Below, piece by piece: positions 1 through 10,723 of a DNA stretch of 64,000 nucleotides. Origin of the DNA: Sipunculus nudus (Eukaryota > Annelida > Sipuncula > Golfingiida > Sipunculidae). The stretch lies in contig CM049316.1 in the NCBI GenBank assembly GCA_026874595.1, positions 4,356,339 to 4,420,338 on the forward strand, given 5' to 3'. The notes beneath the pieces are model-generated. The model searched no databases. It was not told where the DNA came from and worked only from the letters and a program-made list of their open reading frames with translations. How positions within the stretch are numbered: the stretch's first letter is position 1; each line of letters begins with the position of its first letter. The position numbers and the translations under genes are program-made.

Positions 1-1556
1 CTATAGCTTGAAGGATATGGGTAATAGAGACCTAATTTCAAGTTTCCACAGGCACTCTTCATGGGCCTCCTTGCATGACAAGAATGAAGTTTCTAGGTCC
101 AGTTGTTGCAATTTGTACCCTGTTGACAGATAACCACATCTTTAAAGGTCTCAAAAAAAAGAGAAATAAAATTCGTAAAAATTAAAAAAAAAAATTGAGG
201 TGGTGCACCCAGTCTGCAGGAACTGATGGAACAGCTCATGATCAATATGTATGCCGAAAATCATGACCATCAGTGATGTTGTATTGAGACTCTGCACTTT
301 TTGTATCAAATTTTCCATTATTCAGGGGGGTATTTTGGAGCCATACAGCCTAAAGAATATGGGTAACAGAGACCTAATTTCAGGTTTCCATGGAGAATTT
401 TCATGGGTCTCCCTGTGTGTCAAGAATGAAGATTCTAGGTCCAGTTTATATGATTTGTGCCCTGTTAACAGATGTTCATATCTTTAAAGGTCTCAAAAAT
501 AGAGAAAAAATTCGTAAAAAAAACATGAACAAATACAGGTTGTGCCACCAACTGATGGAACACCTCTTGATCAATATGTATGCCAAAAATCATGACCATC
601 AGTGATGTAGTTATTGAGATATTGAAGTTTTTGTATGAAATTTTTTACTACTCTTGGGGGTACTTTGGGGCCCCATAGCTCGAAGGATATGGGTAACAGA
701 GACCTAATTTCTGGTTTCCATGGAGACTTTTCATCGGTCTTTCAGTGTATTGAGAATGAAGATTCTAGGTGCAGTCGTTACCATTTGTGCCACACTAACA
801 GATGACAGCATCCTTGAAGGTCTCAAAAATAGAGGAAGAAATCCTAAAAAAAATCAAACAATATAGTTGGCGCCACCAGTCTACAGGAACTGATGGAACA
901 TCTCATGATCAATATGTATGCCAAAAATCATGACCATCAGTGATGTAGTTATTGAGATATTGAAGTTTTTGTATGAAATTTTTGACTACTCTGGGGGGGG
1001 GTAATTTGGGGCCCCATAGCTCGAAGGATATGGGTAACAGAGACCTAATGTCTGGTTTCCAAGAAGATTTTTCATAGGTCTCTCAGTGTGTCGAGAATGA
1101 AGATTCTAGGTCCAGTCGTTACGATTTGTGCCTTGTTAACAGATGTTCACAATTTTTAAAGGTATCAAAAATAGAGAAAAAAAATTTGTAAAAAATCGAA
1201 AAATACAGGTGGCGCCACCAGTCTTCAGGAACTCATGGAACATCTCATGATCAATATGTATGCCAAAAATCATGACCATCAGTCAAGCAGTTAATGAGAT
1301 ATTGAAGTTTTTGTATGAAATTTTTTACTTTTCTGGGGGGTACTTTGGGGCCCCATAGCTCGAAGGATATGGGTAACAGAGACCTAATTTCTGGTTTTCA
1401 AGGAGATTTTTTATGGACCTCTCAGAATCTCAAGTTACAAGGTTCTGGGTCCAGCGGTTACGATTTGTGCCTGGTTAACGGACAGACAGACAGACGGACG
1501 ACGGACAAAGAGTGATCGCTATAGCTCAGATGACTTTCAGTCAGCTGAGCTAAAAA
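1..1556 (+). mobile_element. Family-1 hairpin-tailed (HINE/pearl-like) element, 5' end outside window
   Basis: Tandem core units of about 330-340 bp, marked by recurring AAGGATATGGGTAACAGAGACC-like segments near 11, 353, 681, 1024 and 1361. These are followed by a GACAGACGGACGACGGAC microsatellite (about 1480-1507) and a terminal hairpin at 1522-1552. The hairpin has a 14-bp stem with one mismatch and loop TTC, then six A. Unit landmarks include GGTGGCGCCACC (1208-1219), a G-run of variable length and GGGGCCCC. No coding capacity is visible; short ORFs here are chance. The layout of core repeats, microsatellite and 3' stem-loop is that of Helentron-associated elements such as bivalve pearl. 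The family assignment is inference. Confidence 0.75.
1523..1551 (+). repeat. 3' terminal hairpin of family 1 (copy 1)
   Basis: AGCTCAGATGACT, loop TTC, AGTCAGCTGAGCT. The stem pairs with a single A/G mismatch and is extended one pair by flanking T and A. It is followed directly by AAAAAA. The same hairpin, with different loop bases, recurs at 2123-2151, 12770-12798, 17003-17035 (degraded), 32540-32568, 33579-33607 and about 37170-37197. Confidence 0.85.
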
Positions 1557-2156
1557 ACATGCCATGGTCAAACTTGGGCAAAATTTAAGGTATCAATTTT
1601 ATATTTTTGCCAATATTTAAAAAAATTTAACAAATTTTGATCTAATTTTTGGTATACAATTAAATTTTGATCAATTAAAGTTGTATTACTGAAAAAAAGT
1701 CCCTACCTTTAACACTTTTGGTCTTAAGTGACCAAATATCTTTCCTGATTTTTTTACAAAGTCCATTATGTTTGGGCCCATAACTTTTTTTAATTAAATA
1801 ATACTGATTTCTTGCATGTACATAGGAACTATATAGAGGAATATTTATGCTAAATATGAAGAAAACCAGATGAGTGGTTTTGATATTAAGCAGTCCTGAA
1901 GTGTGAAAATAGATTTCTAATATTAATTGAGGTTTTTCCTTAATATCTCGAAGGAACGAAGTCCTATTGACCCAATTTTCGGCATGGTAGGAGATTTTTG
2001 GGACATCTAACTGTATGGCACATTTCAGATTCGTAGGTCCAATGGTGTTGAAACGTGCCAGTCTTACGTACGGACAGACGGACAGACTGATGGACAGACG
2101 ACGGACAATGGACCACGACTATAGCTCAGATGACTTGTAGTCAGCTGAGCTAAAAA
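1557..2156 (+). mobile_element. Module B repeat (copy 1) ending in the family-1 hairpin
   Basis: This block of about 600 bp starts right after the A-tail of the preceding element, with CATGCCATGGTCAAAC. It runs through an A/T-rich body and ends in an ACGGACAGACGG microsatellite (about 2070-2107) and the hairpin at 2123-2151 (stem of 13 bp, loop TGT), then AAAAA. The same body recurs at 31261-31715 (no hairpin), 31936-32573 (complete) and 63800-64000 (runs off the window). It shares its 3' end with family 1 but has a different body, so it is probably a sister subfamily. Non-coding. Confidence 0.75.
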
Positions 2157-3670
2157 TTCACATCATTTTTATAGGAAAACCATGGTTACATAAACATAAA
2201 TGAATTGGATCCATGATAGCTTATTTATTTCAATACAGATCATTTTTAGCAAATAAAAATTTTATCAAATAAATGGTTTTCCATGAAACTAGGAAAGTTG
2301 GAGGTTTTATGGATTCCACCCCGTGAATGAAACAAACATGAAAAACATACTCTTGCATTTTATAAACCATACTGAATTTTGTCAATACCACCTGCTGGTA
2401 CATGTATCCAGGGTTAGTTCATCTGTGAGTGAAAGGCCATAGATTTATCTCTACCATATATCTAAGAAACTTTAAAGTACCTTATGAAACCAAATAATAT
2501 TGGGTTTAAACTTAAGTTTTTCCTGTTACTTTAAAGGTTTAAGTAGATGAGTGAAAAAGTGATTTAGGTTTTTTTCAACAAACACAGAAAAGAAACATAC
2601 AAGGAATGTACATAATAAATTTATAGCTAGTACTTCATGAAAACCAACAAAAAACACACTAAATCTGTAAGTTAATTTGAACTTGCACTTTATTTTAATA
2701 TTGCTTAAACCTGTGGATTATTGACAAATGAAATATACAATACAGTACTGATTTTTTCAACAACCAGATATGTTTTTTTCCCTTTAACTTTGACCACTAG
2801 GTGGTAATCTCACCTGGCAATTTCACATCAAGAGGTTTATCAACAGTGAAAGTGATCGCAAGTCCTCTTTGGAAAGAGTAAGAGACTGAAACAGTAGATA
2901 ATGATTTGAAAAACTGAGAAATTTCATAAACTTAATCAAAAATGAGACAATAAACATTAAATTCTGACTGGAAATATACAATATTTAAATATAAAAGTGT
3001 GACTGTGATACCAAAAATTGACTAAATATATTTGCAACTGCATAAAACTGGGTAGGCTGATTATATTGGAACTTTATGTAACCAAAGCATGAAAAATAAA
3101 GTTTATATAGCTCAAGCAAGTACCAGGTAAACAGCCAATTAGAGGCAGAAGAAAAATCAAACATGCTTCAGAAAAACTGCTATAGATATAGTCTTGAAAT
3201 AATGGATAATTAAGTGGATATAGATTTCTAAAATTGTTCATATTACTTCTTATTACACACTGCTCTTACTTTTGCCACATATTCTGTCCATGTTTATCCA
3301 TCTGTTTATGTAAATTTGGTTATGAACAGATGCTTTGGTGAAAATACAAACTGTCTATTTAATATTCAACCAGCAGAACCTGTCCTGCAGTGTTTTCAGC
3401 CTTTTGTGAGTCAAGAAGAAGGTTAAATCTAAACATTAAGTTTTTTTCAATAAAAGTTTTCAATTAAACATTCATTTCTGTGCATATGTACACTTTATGG
3501 TAAGTGCTTTACTACTTATTTTTACTCAGCACATTAAACTGATCTTTTTCACCTATTATAGGCTGTTCCATTGAGGGATCTCTCCTCCTACCATTTTTGG
3601 CGACAGTTTTATCAAGAGTTTTCATAAACAAATATCAGTAAACACTTTCTAGTTGATAAATCAGGTACTT
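2157..3670. other. A/T-rich stretch without recognised feature
   Basis: No ORF of note, no repeat recognised elsewhere in the window and no RNA gene signature. Probably intergenic or intronic sequence. Confidence 0.5.
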
Positions 3671-4380
3671 CAGTAAACATCTGGAAGAAAGTTTAACGGC
3701 AGACCAGTAAACATCTGGAAGAAAGTTTAACGGCAGACCAGTAAACATCTGGAAGAAAGTTTAAAGGCAGACCAGTAAACATCTGGAAGAAAGTTTAACG
3801 GCAGACCAGTAAACATCTGGAAGAAAGTTTAACGGCAGACCAGTAAACATCTGGAAGAAAGTTTAACTGCAGACCAGTAAACATCTGGAAGAAAGTTTAA
3901 CGGCAGACCAGTAAACATCTGGAAGAAAGTTTAACTGCAGACCAGTAAACATCTGGAAGAAAGTTTAACGGCAGACCAGTAAACATCTGGAAGAAAGTTT
4001 AACTGCAGACCAGTAAACATCTGGAAGAAAGTTTAACGGCAGACCAGTAAACATCTGGAAGAAAGTTTAACGGCAGACCAGTAAACATCTGGAAGAAAGT
4101 TTAACGGCAGACCAGTAAACATCTGGAAGAAAGTTTAACGGCAGACCAGTAAACATCTGGAAGAAAGTTTAACGGCAGACCAGTAAACATCTGGAAGAAA
4201 GTTTAACGGCAGACCAGTAAACATCTGGAAGAAAGTTTAACGGCAGACCAGTAAACATCTGGAAGAAAGTTTAACGGCAGACCAGTAAACATCTGGAAGA
4301 AAGTTTAACGGCAGACCAGTAAACATCTGGAAGAAAGTTTAACAGCAGACCAGTAAACATCTTGAAGAAAGTTTAACAGC
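3671..4380. repeat. 34-bp minisatellite, about 21 copies
   Basis: Each unit starts with CAGTAAACATCTGGAAGAAA and ends GTTTAACGGCAGAC, total 34 bp. Copies are nearly identical. The variable site is the CGG triplet in AACGGC, which also appears as CTG, AGG or CAG. Units starting at 3841, 3909 and 3977 carry CTG and alternate with CGG units, giving a local 68-bp dimer. A diverged half-unit (ATCAGTAAACACTTTCTAG) lies just upstream near 3635. 34 is not a multiple of 3 and no frame stays open, so coding is unlikely. Confidence 0.95.
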
Positions 4381-5545
4381 ATATCTTCAGCATTAAAGAA
4401 AGGTAAAATCAGTTTTGAAAAGTCTATGCGTGTACTTCTATGCATGTGTCAATCATAGATATTCTGAAAAAAATGAAAGCATTTAAAAAAGAAACATGAC
4501 AAAAGTCCAATAGTAAATTACAACTTTGAGATAAACAGTTTCATTATAAAGTACTTTGGCTTTCTGACTCGAATTCTTAATAATAAATGTCAAAAACCAA
4601 CAGGCAAGAAGTGTCATAAAACAATTAAGTCCCTGCAACACTGTTCACTTTATAGTTACACTAGCTACTGACTCAAACCACAAGTACTCTCATAACTGAG
4701 CTGATGGTTGATAATACCAAGACAACTGAACAACAAGGAAGCTGTGTAAAGAAGGCCATTGATAACACACCATTTAATCCAACTTTAATAGGGGAGGAAC
4801 ATGCAAACAACTAATGTAATACCAGGGCTGCAAGGAGACCATTACAAATGAAAACACTCATTATGTTCTGAAGAAAGGTGAACAGCAACAACAATACTTC
4901 ATTCCAATCAAGGAACATTCCAATCACCAATTTTTTTATGTTTGGTAAATGTGCCAGTTTACTTTTTACTGGGAGATATTTCTGTCATGACGGAAGTGCC
5001 ATCTGGTGGGGATATCTGTTATTATTAGAATAAAATGTCCCACACATATAGAATAGTGAGCCTTTAAATTCCGTGGCAAAACCTGCATCTTGTTTATTTG
5101 AAAAATATTTAAATCAAGAGATCACAAGTTCACCCTGCACATATTTCATTATCTTTGGATTAATGAACCAACTGACACTAATCTGCAAATTGACTTGTTA
5201 AAGTGATCAGTACACAGAATACTGTGGTCAAGAGTGCCTCTCTTATGCAGCACCTCTTAATTATGGACACTAGAGGCCTATAATCTATAAATTATGAACA
5301 CCTCTGTAATATGGCCAAAAACATGGTTCAACATGTGTTTCCATATCTGTGAGGTTCCATTTTTCATGAAGGAAACATCCAGGATTTTGGGAAGGGAAGG
5401 TGTTTACCTTCTACATCATTCAAAATGACACATAACTAAAGGACAGGGGGTTTGGGTATAAAATTCAGGGGAAAAGCTTTGAAAAAAGTAATTTCTCTTA
5501 ATGAAATGGGGTGAAACCCCCGTAGTTCCCCACTGGATCCACCCC
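4381..5545. other. A/T-rich stretch without recognised feature
   Basis: Nothing supportable seen: no long ORF, no tandem array and no match to the repeat families of this window. Confidence 0.5.
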
Positions 5546-5547
5546 TG

Positions 5548-6005
5548 TATGTGATGTAGTTGAGTCCAGACCGTCTGAGTCTGAGTGCAAGTCTGAATCC
5601 AGGTCACTTGAGTCCGAGTCCAAGTCTAGGAGGTTTGAGTCCAAGTCCACCTTCTTTAAGTCTAAGTCATTTTGAACATAAGTCAAGTCCAAGTCCAATA
5701 TAGTGTTATTATTGTGTAATATTCTGTTAGTAGTTTGCACATGTACATATGGCTTGGAAATAAGTGACAGATTTGTTACTATTAGACACGAGATGGACAC
5801 AACCTGATTTCTTGAGTCATCACCTGTGAGTCTAAGTCAAGGACCAAAGAGTCCACGTCTGAGTCAAGGACCCTCGAGTCCAAGTCAGTCCAGGACCCTT
5901 GAGTCCAAGTCTAAGTCAAGGACCCTCGAGTCCAAGTCTGAGTCAAGGACCCTCAATTCCAAGTCTGAGTCAAGGACCCTCAAGTCCAAGTCCAAGCCTG
6001 AGTCA
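5548..6005. repeat. Degenerate GAGTCC/AAGTCT hexamer repeat in two blocks
   Basis: Blocks at 5548-5696 and 5826-6005 are built from GAGTCC, AAGTCT and GAGTCA hexamers. The second block organises into a unit of about 27 bp (AAGGACCCTCGAGTCCAAGT plus CTGAGTC). Because the repeat is hexameric it leaves long open frames: Ser/Lys-rich on + in the second block, Asp/Leu/Ser-rich on - in the first. These look like by-products of simple repeat structure, since there are no splice sites or domain and the two blocks are unrelated in frame. Confidence 0.8.
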
Positions 6006-6216
6006 CTGAAAAGGTGAACTAGAGCCCTACATGACTGCCATGTATACATGTGATATACCCAGGATGTAAAATGAATAAAGTTATATATCTGATCTTTAGT
6101 AGAACAAATGCCTGATTGTATGTGATATTATACAGTGTTACATATTTACATACAGTATGAGATATCATGTCATTTACTTAATGTTAAGTTATTCTACGAG
6201 AGAATATAAGATTAAA

Positions 6217-7280
6217 CTAGAATACGGGTAGTCAACAAGTGACTATGTGTATCCGCCAAAATCAGAGTGGAACAGGTGAAGTGAGGCATGAATTGAGTGG
6301 CAAGGGGAAATAGAGTGAAGTGTTGCATATTAGCATGGATGTCTGCAGCCAAAATGTGTATGTAGGTTGTGCCACCTACCATAAAATCGAGAAAGCTGTC
6401 CAAGTTGTATACATATGCAAAATTTAAGGCAGATAAGTCAAACCACTACATGTATATGAGTGATTTTAGCCCCTGGCAGACAAACAGACAGACGCTGTGG
6501 GAAAATGGCTGCAGGTGGCGCCACCAGTTATGATAAAGAGCTATGTGAGATCTATACACATGCAAAACTTTGGCCCGATCGGTCAAACGGTTCCCGAGAT
6601 ATGAGCTTGGATGTCTGCAGCAGAAACTAGAATATAGGTGGCGCCACCTGTCACAAAAACAAGAGAGCTGTCCAGGACGTATAAACCTGAAAAAATTTTA
6701 GGCAGATATGTCAAACCACTTCCAAGATATGAGTGATTTTATCCCAAGGCAGACAAACAGATGGATGCTGTGCAAAAATGGCTGCAGGTGGCGCCACCAG
6801 TTTTGCGTATGATAAAGAGCTATGTGACATCTTATACATGCAAAATTTTGGCCCAATCGGTCAAATGGTTCCCAAGAAATTAGCTTGGATGTCTGCAGCG
6901 TAAACATGAATGTAGGTGGCGCCACCTGTCATAAACTCAAGAAAGCTATCCAGGATGTATACGCATGTCAAATTTCAGGTGAATTAGTCAAACCACTGCA
7001 GAGATATGAGTGATTTTAACCCAAAGCAGACAAACAGATGGACACTGTGCAAACATGGTCGCAGGTGGCGCCACCATTTTTTGTGTATGTTATAAAGCTA
7101 TCCAAGGGCTACATTTGTACAAAAAATTTTTCCTGATCGGTCAAACAGTTCCCGAGATATGTGGGTTTATGTATGGAAACAGACGCACAAATAGATGCTG
7201 GGTAGAGTGGAAAGGTCAATGGTCAATGCCAGAGGTCAATGCCAATTGGTTAGGCACCAGTTCACATGTGACCCGATAAT
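6217..7280 (+). mobile_element. Family-3 repeat element with paired GGTGGCGCCACC palindromes
   Basis: The block starts CTAGAATACGGG after an A-run. That is the same tip as the nested element at 62497 (CTAGAATATAAG). The body is a tandem of about 273-bp units, marked by CAGACAAACAG near 6480, 6751 and 7027. Each full unit carries two copies of GGTGGCGCCACC (6514, 6637, 6787, 6915, 7064) about 125 and 150 bp apart; a decayed copy is near 6363. The right end near 7280 lacks the family hairpin, so this copy looks 3'-truncated. Non-coding. Confidence 0.7.
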
Positions 7281-7624
7281 TGATGTAAATTTTGGAAAAA
7301 TCCATCCAGTAGTCTCAAAGGAGTTCTCCGGAAATGAAAGCGGCAGCGGTGGTGGAACCCAGTCAAAAACATAGTACTCGCAAAACTTCATTTTGGCGGA
7401 TACAAATATTGATCAAATGTTTGAAATGTTTGGTACATGTCAACTTAATTCTAAGGTAGAAAAAGTCATAGATAGCAGTTAGACAAAAAGCAAAATTTAA
7501 TCATCAATTTATCCAGTACCATGATTCTTAGTTGAACTGTGATATATCTAAATTAAAGGTTTACTGTTCACCCTTTTATGTTACTTGAACTTTTGAAGAA
7601 AGGAGGCGCACACTCCATCCTTAC
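7281..7624. other. Low-feature spacer before the gene-like stretch
   Basis: Short G+C-richer segment near 7320-7400 (AGCGGCAGCGGTGGTGGAAC), otherwise A/T-rich. No ORF or repeat family recognised. Confidence 0.4.
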
Positions 7625-7714
7625 ATCTTGAAAGGGATAAAATGGACGACACATCATATCCATGGAGTTTTGATACCTCTCTAAAACAATCCAGTAATAG
7701 GATACGATGTTTAG
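7625..7714 (-). other. Candidate internal coding exon (minus strand), product unknown
   Basis: On the minus strand a pyrimidine-rich acceptor (TTTTACCCCCTCAG) precedes 7714 and a good donor (GAT|GTAAGG) follows 7625. The 90-bp interval is exactly 30 open codons, phase 0 at both ends: LNIVSYYWIVLERYQNSMDM then MCRPFYPFQD. The frame stays open upstream to a Met at 7828. A relative CpG-rich block lies upstream on this strand (7880-8640), as expected of a 5' region. I do not recognise the peptide. The + strand has a rival reading (Met at 7642, donor AAG|GTATGT after 7748), so strand is uncertain. Inference only. Confidence 0.25.
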
Positions 7715-7879
7715 CTGAGGGGGTAAAACTATGTCAAGTTGGCATAAGGTATGTGGTATGCAAAATACTGCTGAAACGTGGGAACATGAAGAATTTGATC
7801 CATATACTCCACTCAGTATAGTGGCCATCTGGCCAGGCTACTACATATAACAAGAAATATGAAATTATTTGTGAAACTG

Positions 7880-8640
7880 TACCTGCGTTTCCCCGGAAGG
7901 TATTCTCCTCTCACACACGAATGTACCGATCCTTCCACGTATATAGACACACTTAGACTAATTTAATGGATTAAATTAAACAATCGGTAGCGTCGGGTAA
8001 TATCTCTCATCATGGCAATTAAAAGCATCTAAGAATATAAGGCCTTTAGAGGGGCTGTTTTTCTAGCACATGAAGGCATATTTTACGGGCTCAGGTGCTC
8101 TTTCGGCAGATCATACAAAAAAATAAATGTAGACCTTCCAAAGAAATTCCAGCCGAAATCAAAATACTCGACTGGCTGGGTTAGCCTTAACAAAGAATTT
8201 TTTTAAAGACAGCCTAAACAGCGGCACCTGGCATCGATTATTTCTAAGAGAAGCGCAAAATTGGCATAGACCTGGGGTATGTTAACGCCATCCCGCCCAT
8301 ATTTTGCAATGTACATCTCGTAAGAAAACTCTCTGCTAATTCTGCAGCTCCCTGCGAGTTCACAGATAAAAAGATAAATGAGTCCTCCGTTCTCACATCT
8401 ATCGTGTCATACTCAGTAACATACGGAAGTTATTTGGGGACACAGACACATTATATGAAGCGCGGAATGTGGTTAAAAAATGGAAAAATGATATTTGCCT
8501 ATAACATAAAGGCATTCTGGAAAGAAAACAATTATTATTATGATGTAATCAATAGTTGCCTTTGGTAATCGAGCGCTTGAAAGTGTCAGCAAACTGACTG
8601 ACTTTCGATAAAACTCGATGATCGGCCCACCACTAGTTAC
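7880..8640. promoter_or_regulatory. Relative CpG-rich, single-copy block; possible promoter or 5' region
   Basis: By eye this roughly 760-bp interval holds about 30 CpG dinucleotides (examples GCGTTTCCCCGG near 7887, ATCGGTAGCGTCGG near 7983, AAGCGCGG near 8460, AATCGAGCGC near 8568). The flanks are CpG-poor. No repeat unit of the window matches it. It could be an unmethylated promoter of a gene on either strand, or an unmethylated exon cluster. No TATA or clear initiator can be assigned. Confidence 0.3.
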
Positions 8641-8998
8641 CACAATACTCTCACCACCAACATGCATTGTAACTTCATCCAAGGTCACTCTTATGCATTA
8701 AAGCTTCCTAAATTTTTGCAGGAAAATAAGTCTTTACATAGTTACTGCACAACTGTAGCATTAGTGGATCTGTTGTCAAAAATGATACTGCTTCTTTAAA
8801 ATGTTGTAATTTTATCACTAGTTAAATGTTTTCACTTTATACATGGTTATCGATCTTTTAACATAATTGTATCTGTAAAGTGTTTGGTTATCAATCATTA
8901 CAGAATAAGCAGATGATCTTCTGAAGATTTACACCTGCATATACATTTAAATGTGAATTTTTTTTATTGGTGTTGTTTGTTTTTTTTGTTTCTGGCAG

Positions 8999-9106
8999 GA
9001 GACAGACATTTTATTAAGAGATCATGCTGCCACCTGTCTGACATTACTGACATTAATTCTGCTATTGTTACATTAACCTGCAACCAGATGGCAACAACTG
9101 TTCCAT
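8999..9106 (+). other. Candidate internal coding exon (plus strand), product unknown
   Basis: A strong polypyrimidine tract with TTTCTGGCAG ends at 8998 and a donor CCAT|GTAAGT follows 9106. The 108-bp interval is open in the frame reading GDRHFIKRSCCHLSDITDIN then SAIVTLTCNQMATTVP (incoming phase 1, outgoing phase 1). A second frame gives a short hydrophobic peptide ending in a stop, so the coding frame is not certain. Joining directly to the candidate at 9481 would create TAG at the junction, so the two are not simple neighbours. Unrecognised. Confidence 0.2.
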
Positions 9107-9480
9107 GTAAGTCTAAAGGAAATAAAAAGACAAATACCAATCACAGCCTCACAAATACAGAAGCGGACAAGGAATTCATTCCCCATTCATAACTCAGATA
9201 TACATGCCAACTCACAGTCTGATGATGGAGCTCCTGGTTTACTGAAACACCAACTCACCTGAAACAAATGAAAGAAAGTTTAGATATACAAATCATTATC
9301 ATAACAAATGAAAACAAGTGTAAATATATAACCAATCAATAACACTTGATAGTGGTGGCACTAAACAATTGTCACACAACTCCCTTGCGACCAAATGTCC
9401 CATTCTGGTCTTTAAGTGCTGGAAATTATGACAAGTGTGTCTTAAGGGGGTCCATTTTCAATATTTTCCCATAAATTCAG

Positions 9481-9614
9481 AGGACTTTGACATGGGCACC
9501 AAGCATCTGCCAGAAACTATGCCAGTGTATTCAATTTTGCCCATTGAAAATCCAGCCAGGTTGGAAACTGGCCAATGGAAACCTCCATGGAAGGCACTGT
9601 GTGGACTTGAGCAG
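9481..9614 (+). other. Candidate coding exon upstream of the 44-bp minisatellite
   Basis: Acceptor TTTTCCCATAAATTCAG ends at 9480 and donor GAGCAG|GTGATA follows 9614. The 134-bp interval reads EDFDMGTKHLPETMPVYSIL then PIENPARLETGQWKPPWKAL and CGLEQ, a well-mixed composition unlike the simple-repeat ORFs nearby. Incoming phase 1, outgoing phase 0. The open frame continues to 9692, into the first minisatellite unit. No family recognised; this could be chance. Confidence 0.25.
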
Positions 9615-9667
9615 GTGATATACTACAACACAATGTCAAAATACCTAACGAGAAACCCCAGTAGTGC

Positions 9668-10723
9668 AGGTGTATCCCTACCACTAAGGTAGTCTTGTCA
9701 CCTACACTTTAAGGTGTATCCCTACCACTAAGGTAGTCTTGTCACCTACACTTTTAGGTGTATCCCTACCACTAAGGTAATCTTGTCACCTACACTTTTA
9801 GGTGTATCCCTACCACTAAGGTAGTCTTGTCACCTACACTTTTAGGTGTATCCCTACCACTCAAGTAATCTTGTCACCTACACTTTTAGGTGTATCCCTA
9901 CCACTAAGGTAGTCTTGTCACCTACACTTTTAGGTGTATCCCTACCACTAAGGTAGTCTTGTCACCTACACTTTTAGGTGTATCCCTACCACTAAGGTAG
10001 TCTTGTCACCTACACTTTTAGGTGTATCCCTACCACTAAGGTAGTCTTGTCACCTACACTTTTCGGTGTATCCCTACCACTAAGGTAGTCTTGTCACCTA
10101 CACTTTTCGGTGTATCCCTACCACTAAGGTAGTCTTGTCACCTACACTTTTAGGTGTATCCCTACCACTAAGGTAGTCTTGTCACCTACACTTTTAGGTG
10201 TATCCCTACCACTAAGGTAGTCTTGTCACCTACACTTTTAGGTGTATCCCTTCCACTAAGGTAGTCTTGTCACCTACACTTTTAGGTGTATCCCTACCAC
10301 TCAAGTAATCTTGTCACCTACACTTTTAGGTGTATCCCTACCACTAAGGTAGTCTTGTCACCTACACTTTTAGGTGTATCCCTACCACTAAGGTAGTCTT
10401 GTCACCTACACTTTTAGGTGTATCCCTACCACTAAAGTAGTCTTGTCACCTACACTTTTAGGTGTATCCCTACCACTAAGGTAGTCTTGTCACCTACACT
10501 TTTAGGTGTATCCCTACCACTCAAGTAATCTTGTCACCTACACTTTTAGGTGTATCCCTACCACTAAGGTAGTCTTGTCACCTACACTTTTAGGTGTATC
10601 CCTACCACTAAGGTAGTCTTGTCACCTACACTTTAAGGTGTATCCCTACCACTAAGGTAGTCTTGTCACCTACACTTTTAGGTGTATCCCTACTACTAAG
10701 GTAGTCTTGTCACCTACACTTTT
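9668..10723. repeat. 44-bp minisatellite, 24 copies
   Basis: The unit starts AGGTGTATCCCTACCACTAA and continues GGTAGTCTTGTCACCTACAC plus TTTT, 44 bp; 1056 bp holds exactly 24 units. Each unit contains nested dyads: AGGTG/CACCT outside and TACC/GGTA around ACTAA, so each could form a small hairpin. A variant with TCAAGTAATC replacing TAAGGTAGTC sits at 9861, 10301 and 10521, spaced 10 and 5 units, a sign of block amplification. Confidence 0.95.

Noticed and set aside
251-1515. ORFs of 66-78 codons recurring in family-1 core units
   Set aside because: Homologous units elsewhere (for example 15720-15944, 16795-16995, 32963-33571) have shifted frames and stops; the similarity is that of repeat DNA.
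5498-6017. Asp/Ser-rich (-) and Ser/Lys-rich (+) ORFs as acidic or basic proteins
   Set aside because: They are products of a GAGTCC/AAGTCT hexamer repeat with no splice context or domain.
8999-9614. Splicing candidate exon 8999-9106 directly to 9481-9614
   Set aside because: Phases match, but the junction codon would be TAG, so a direct join is not coding.
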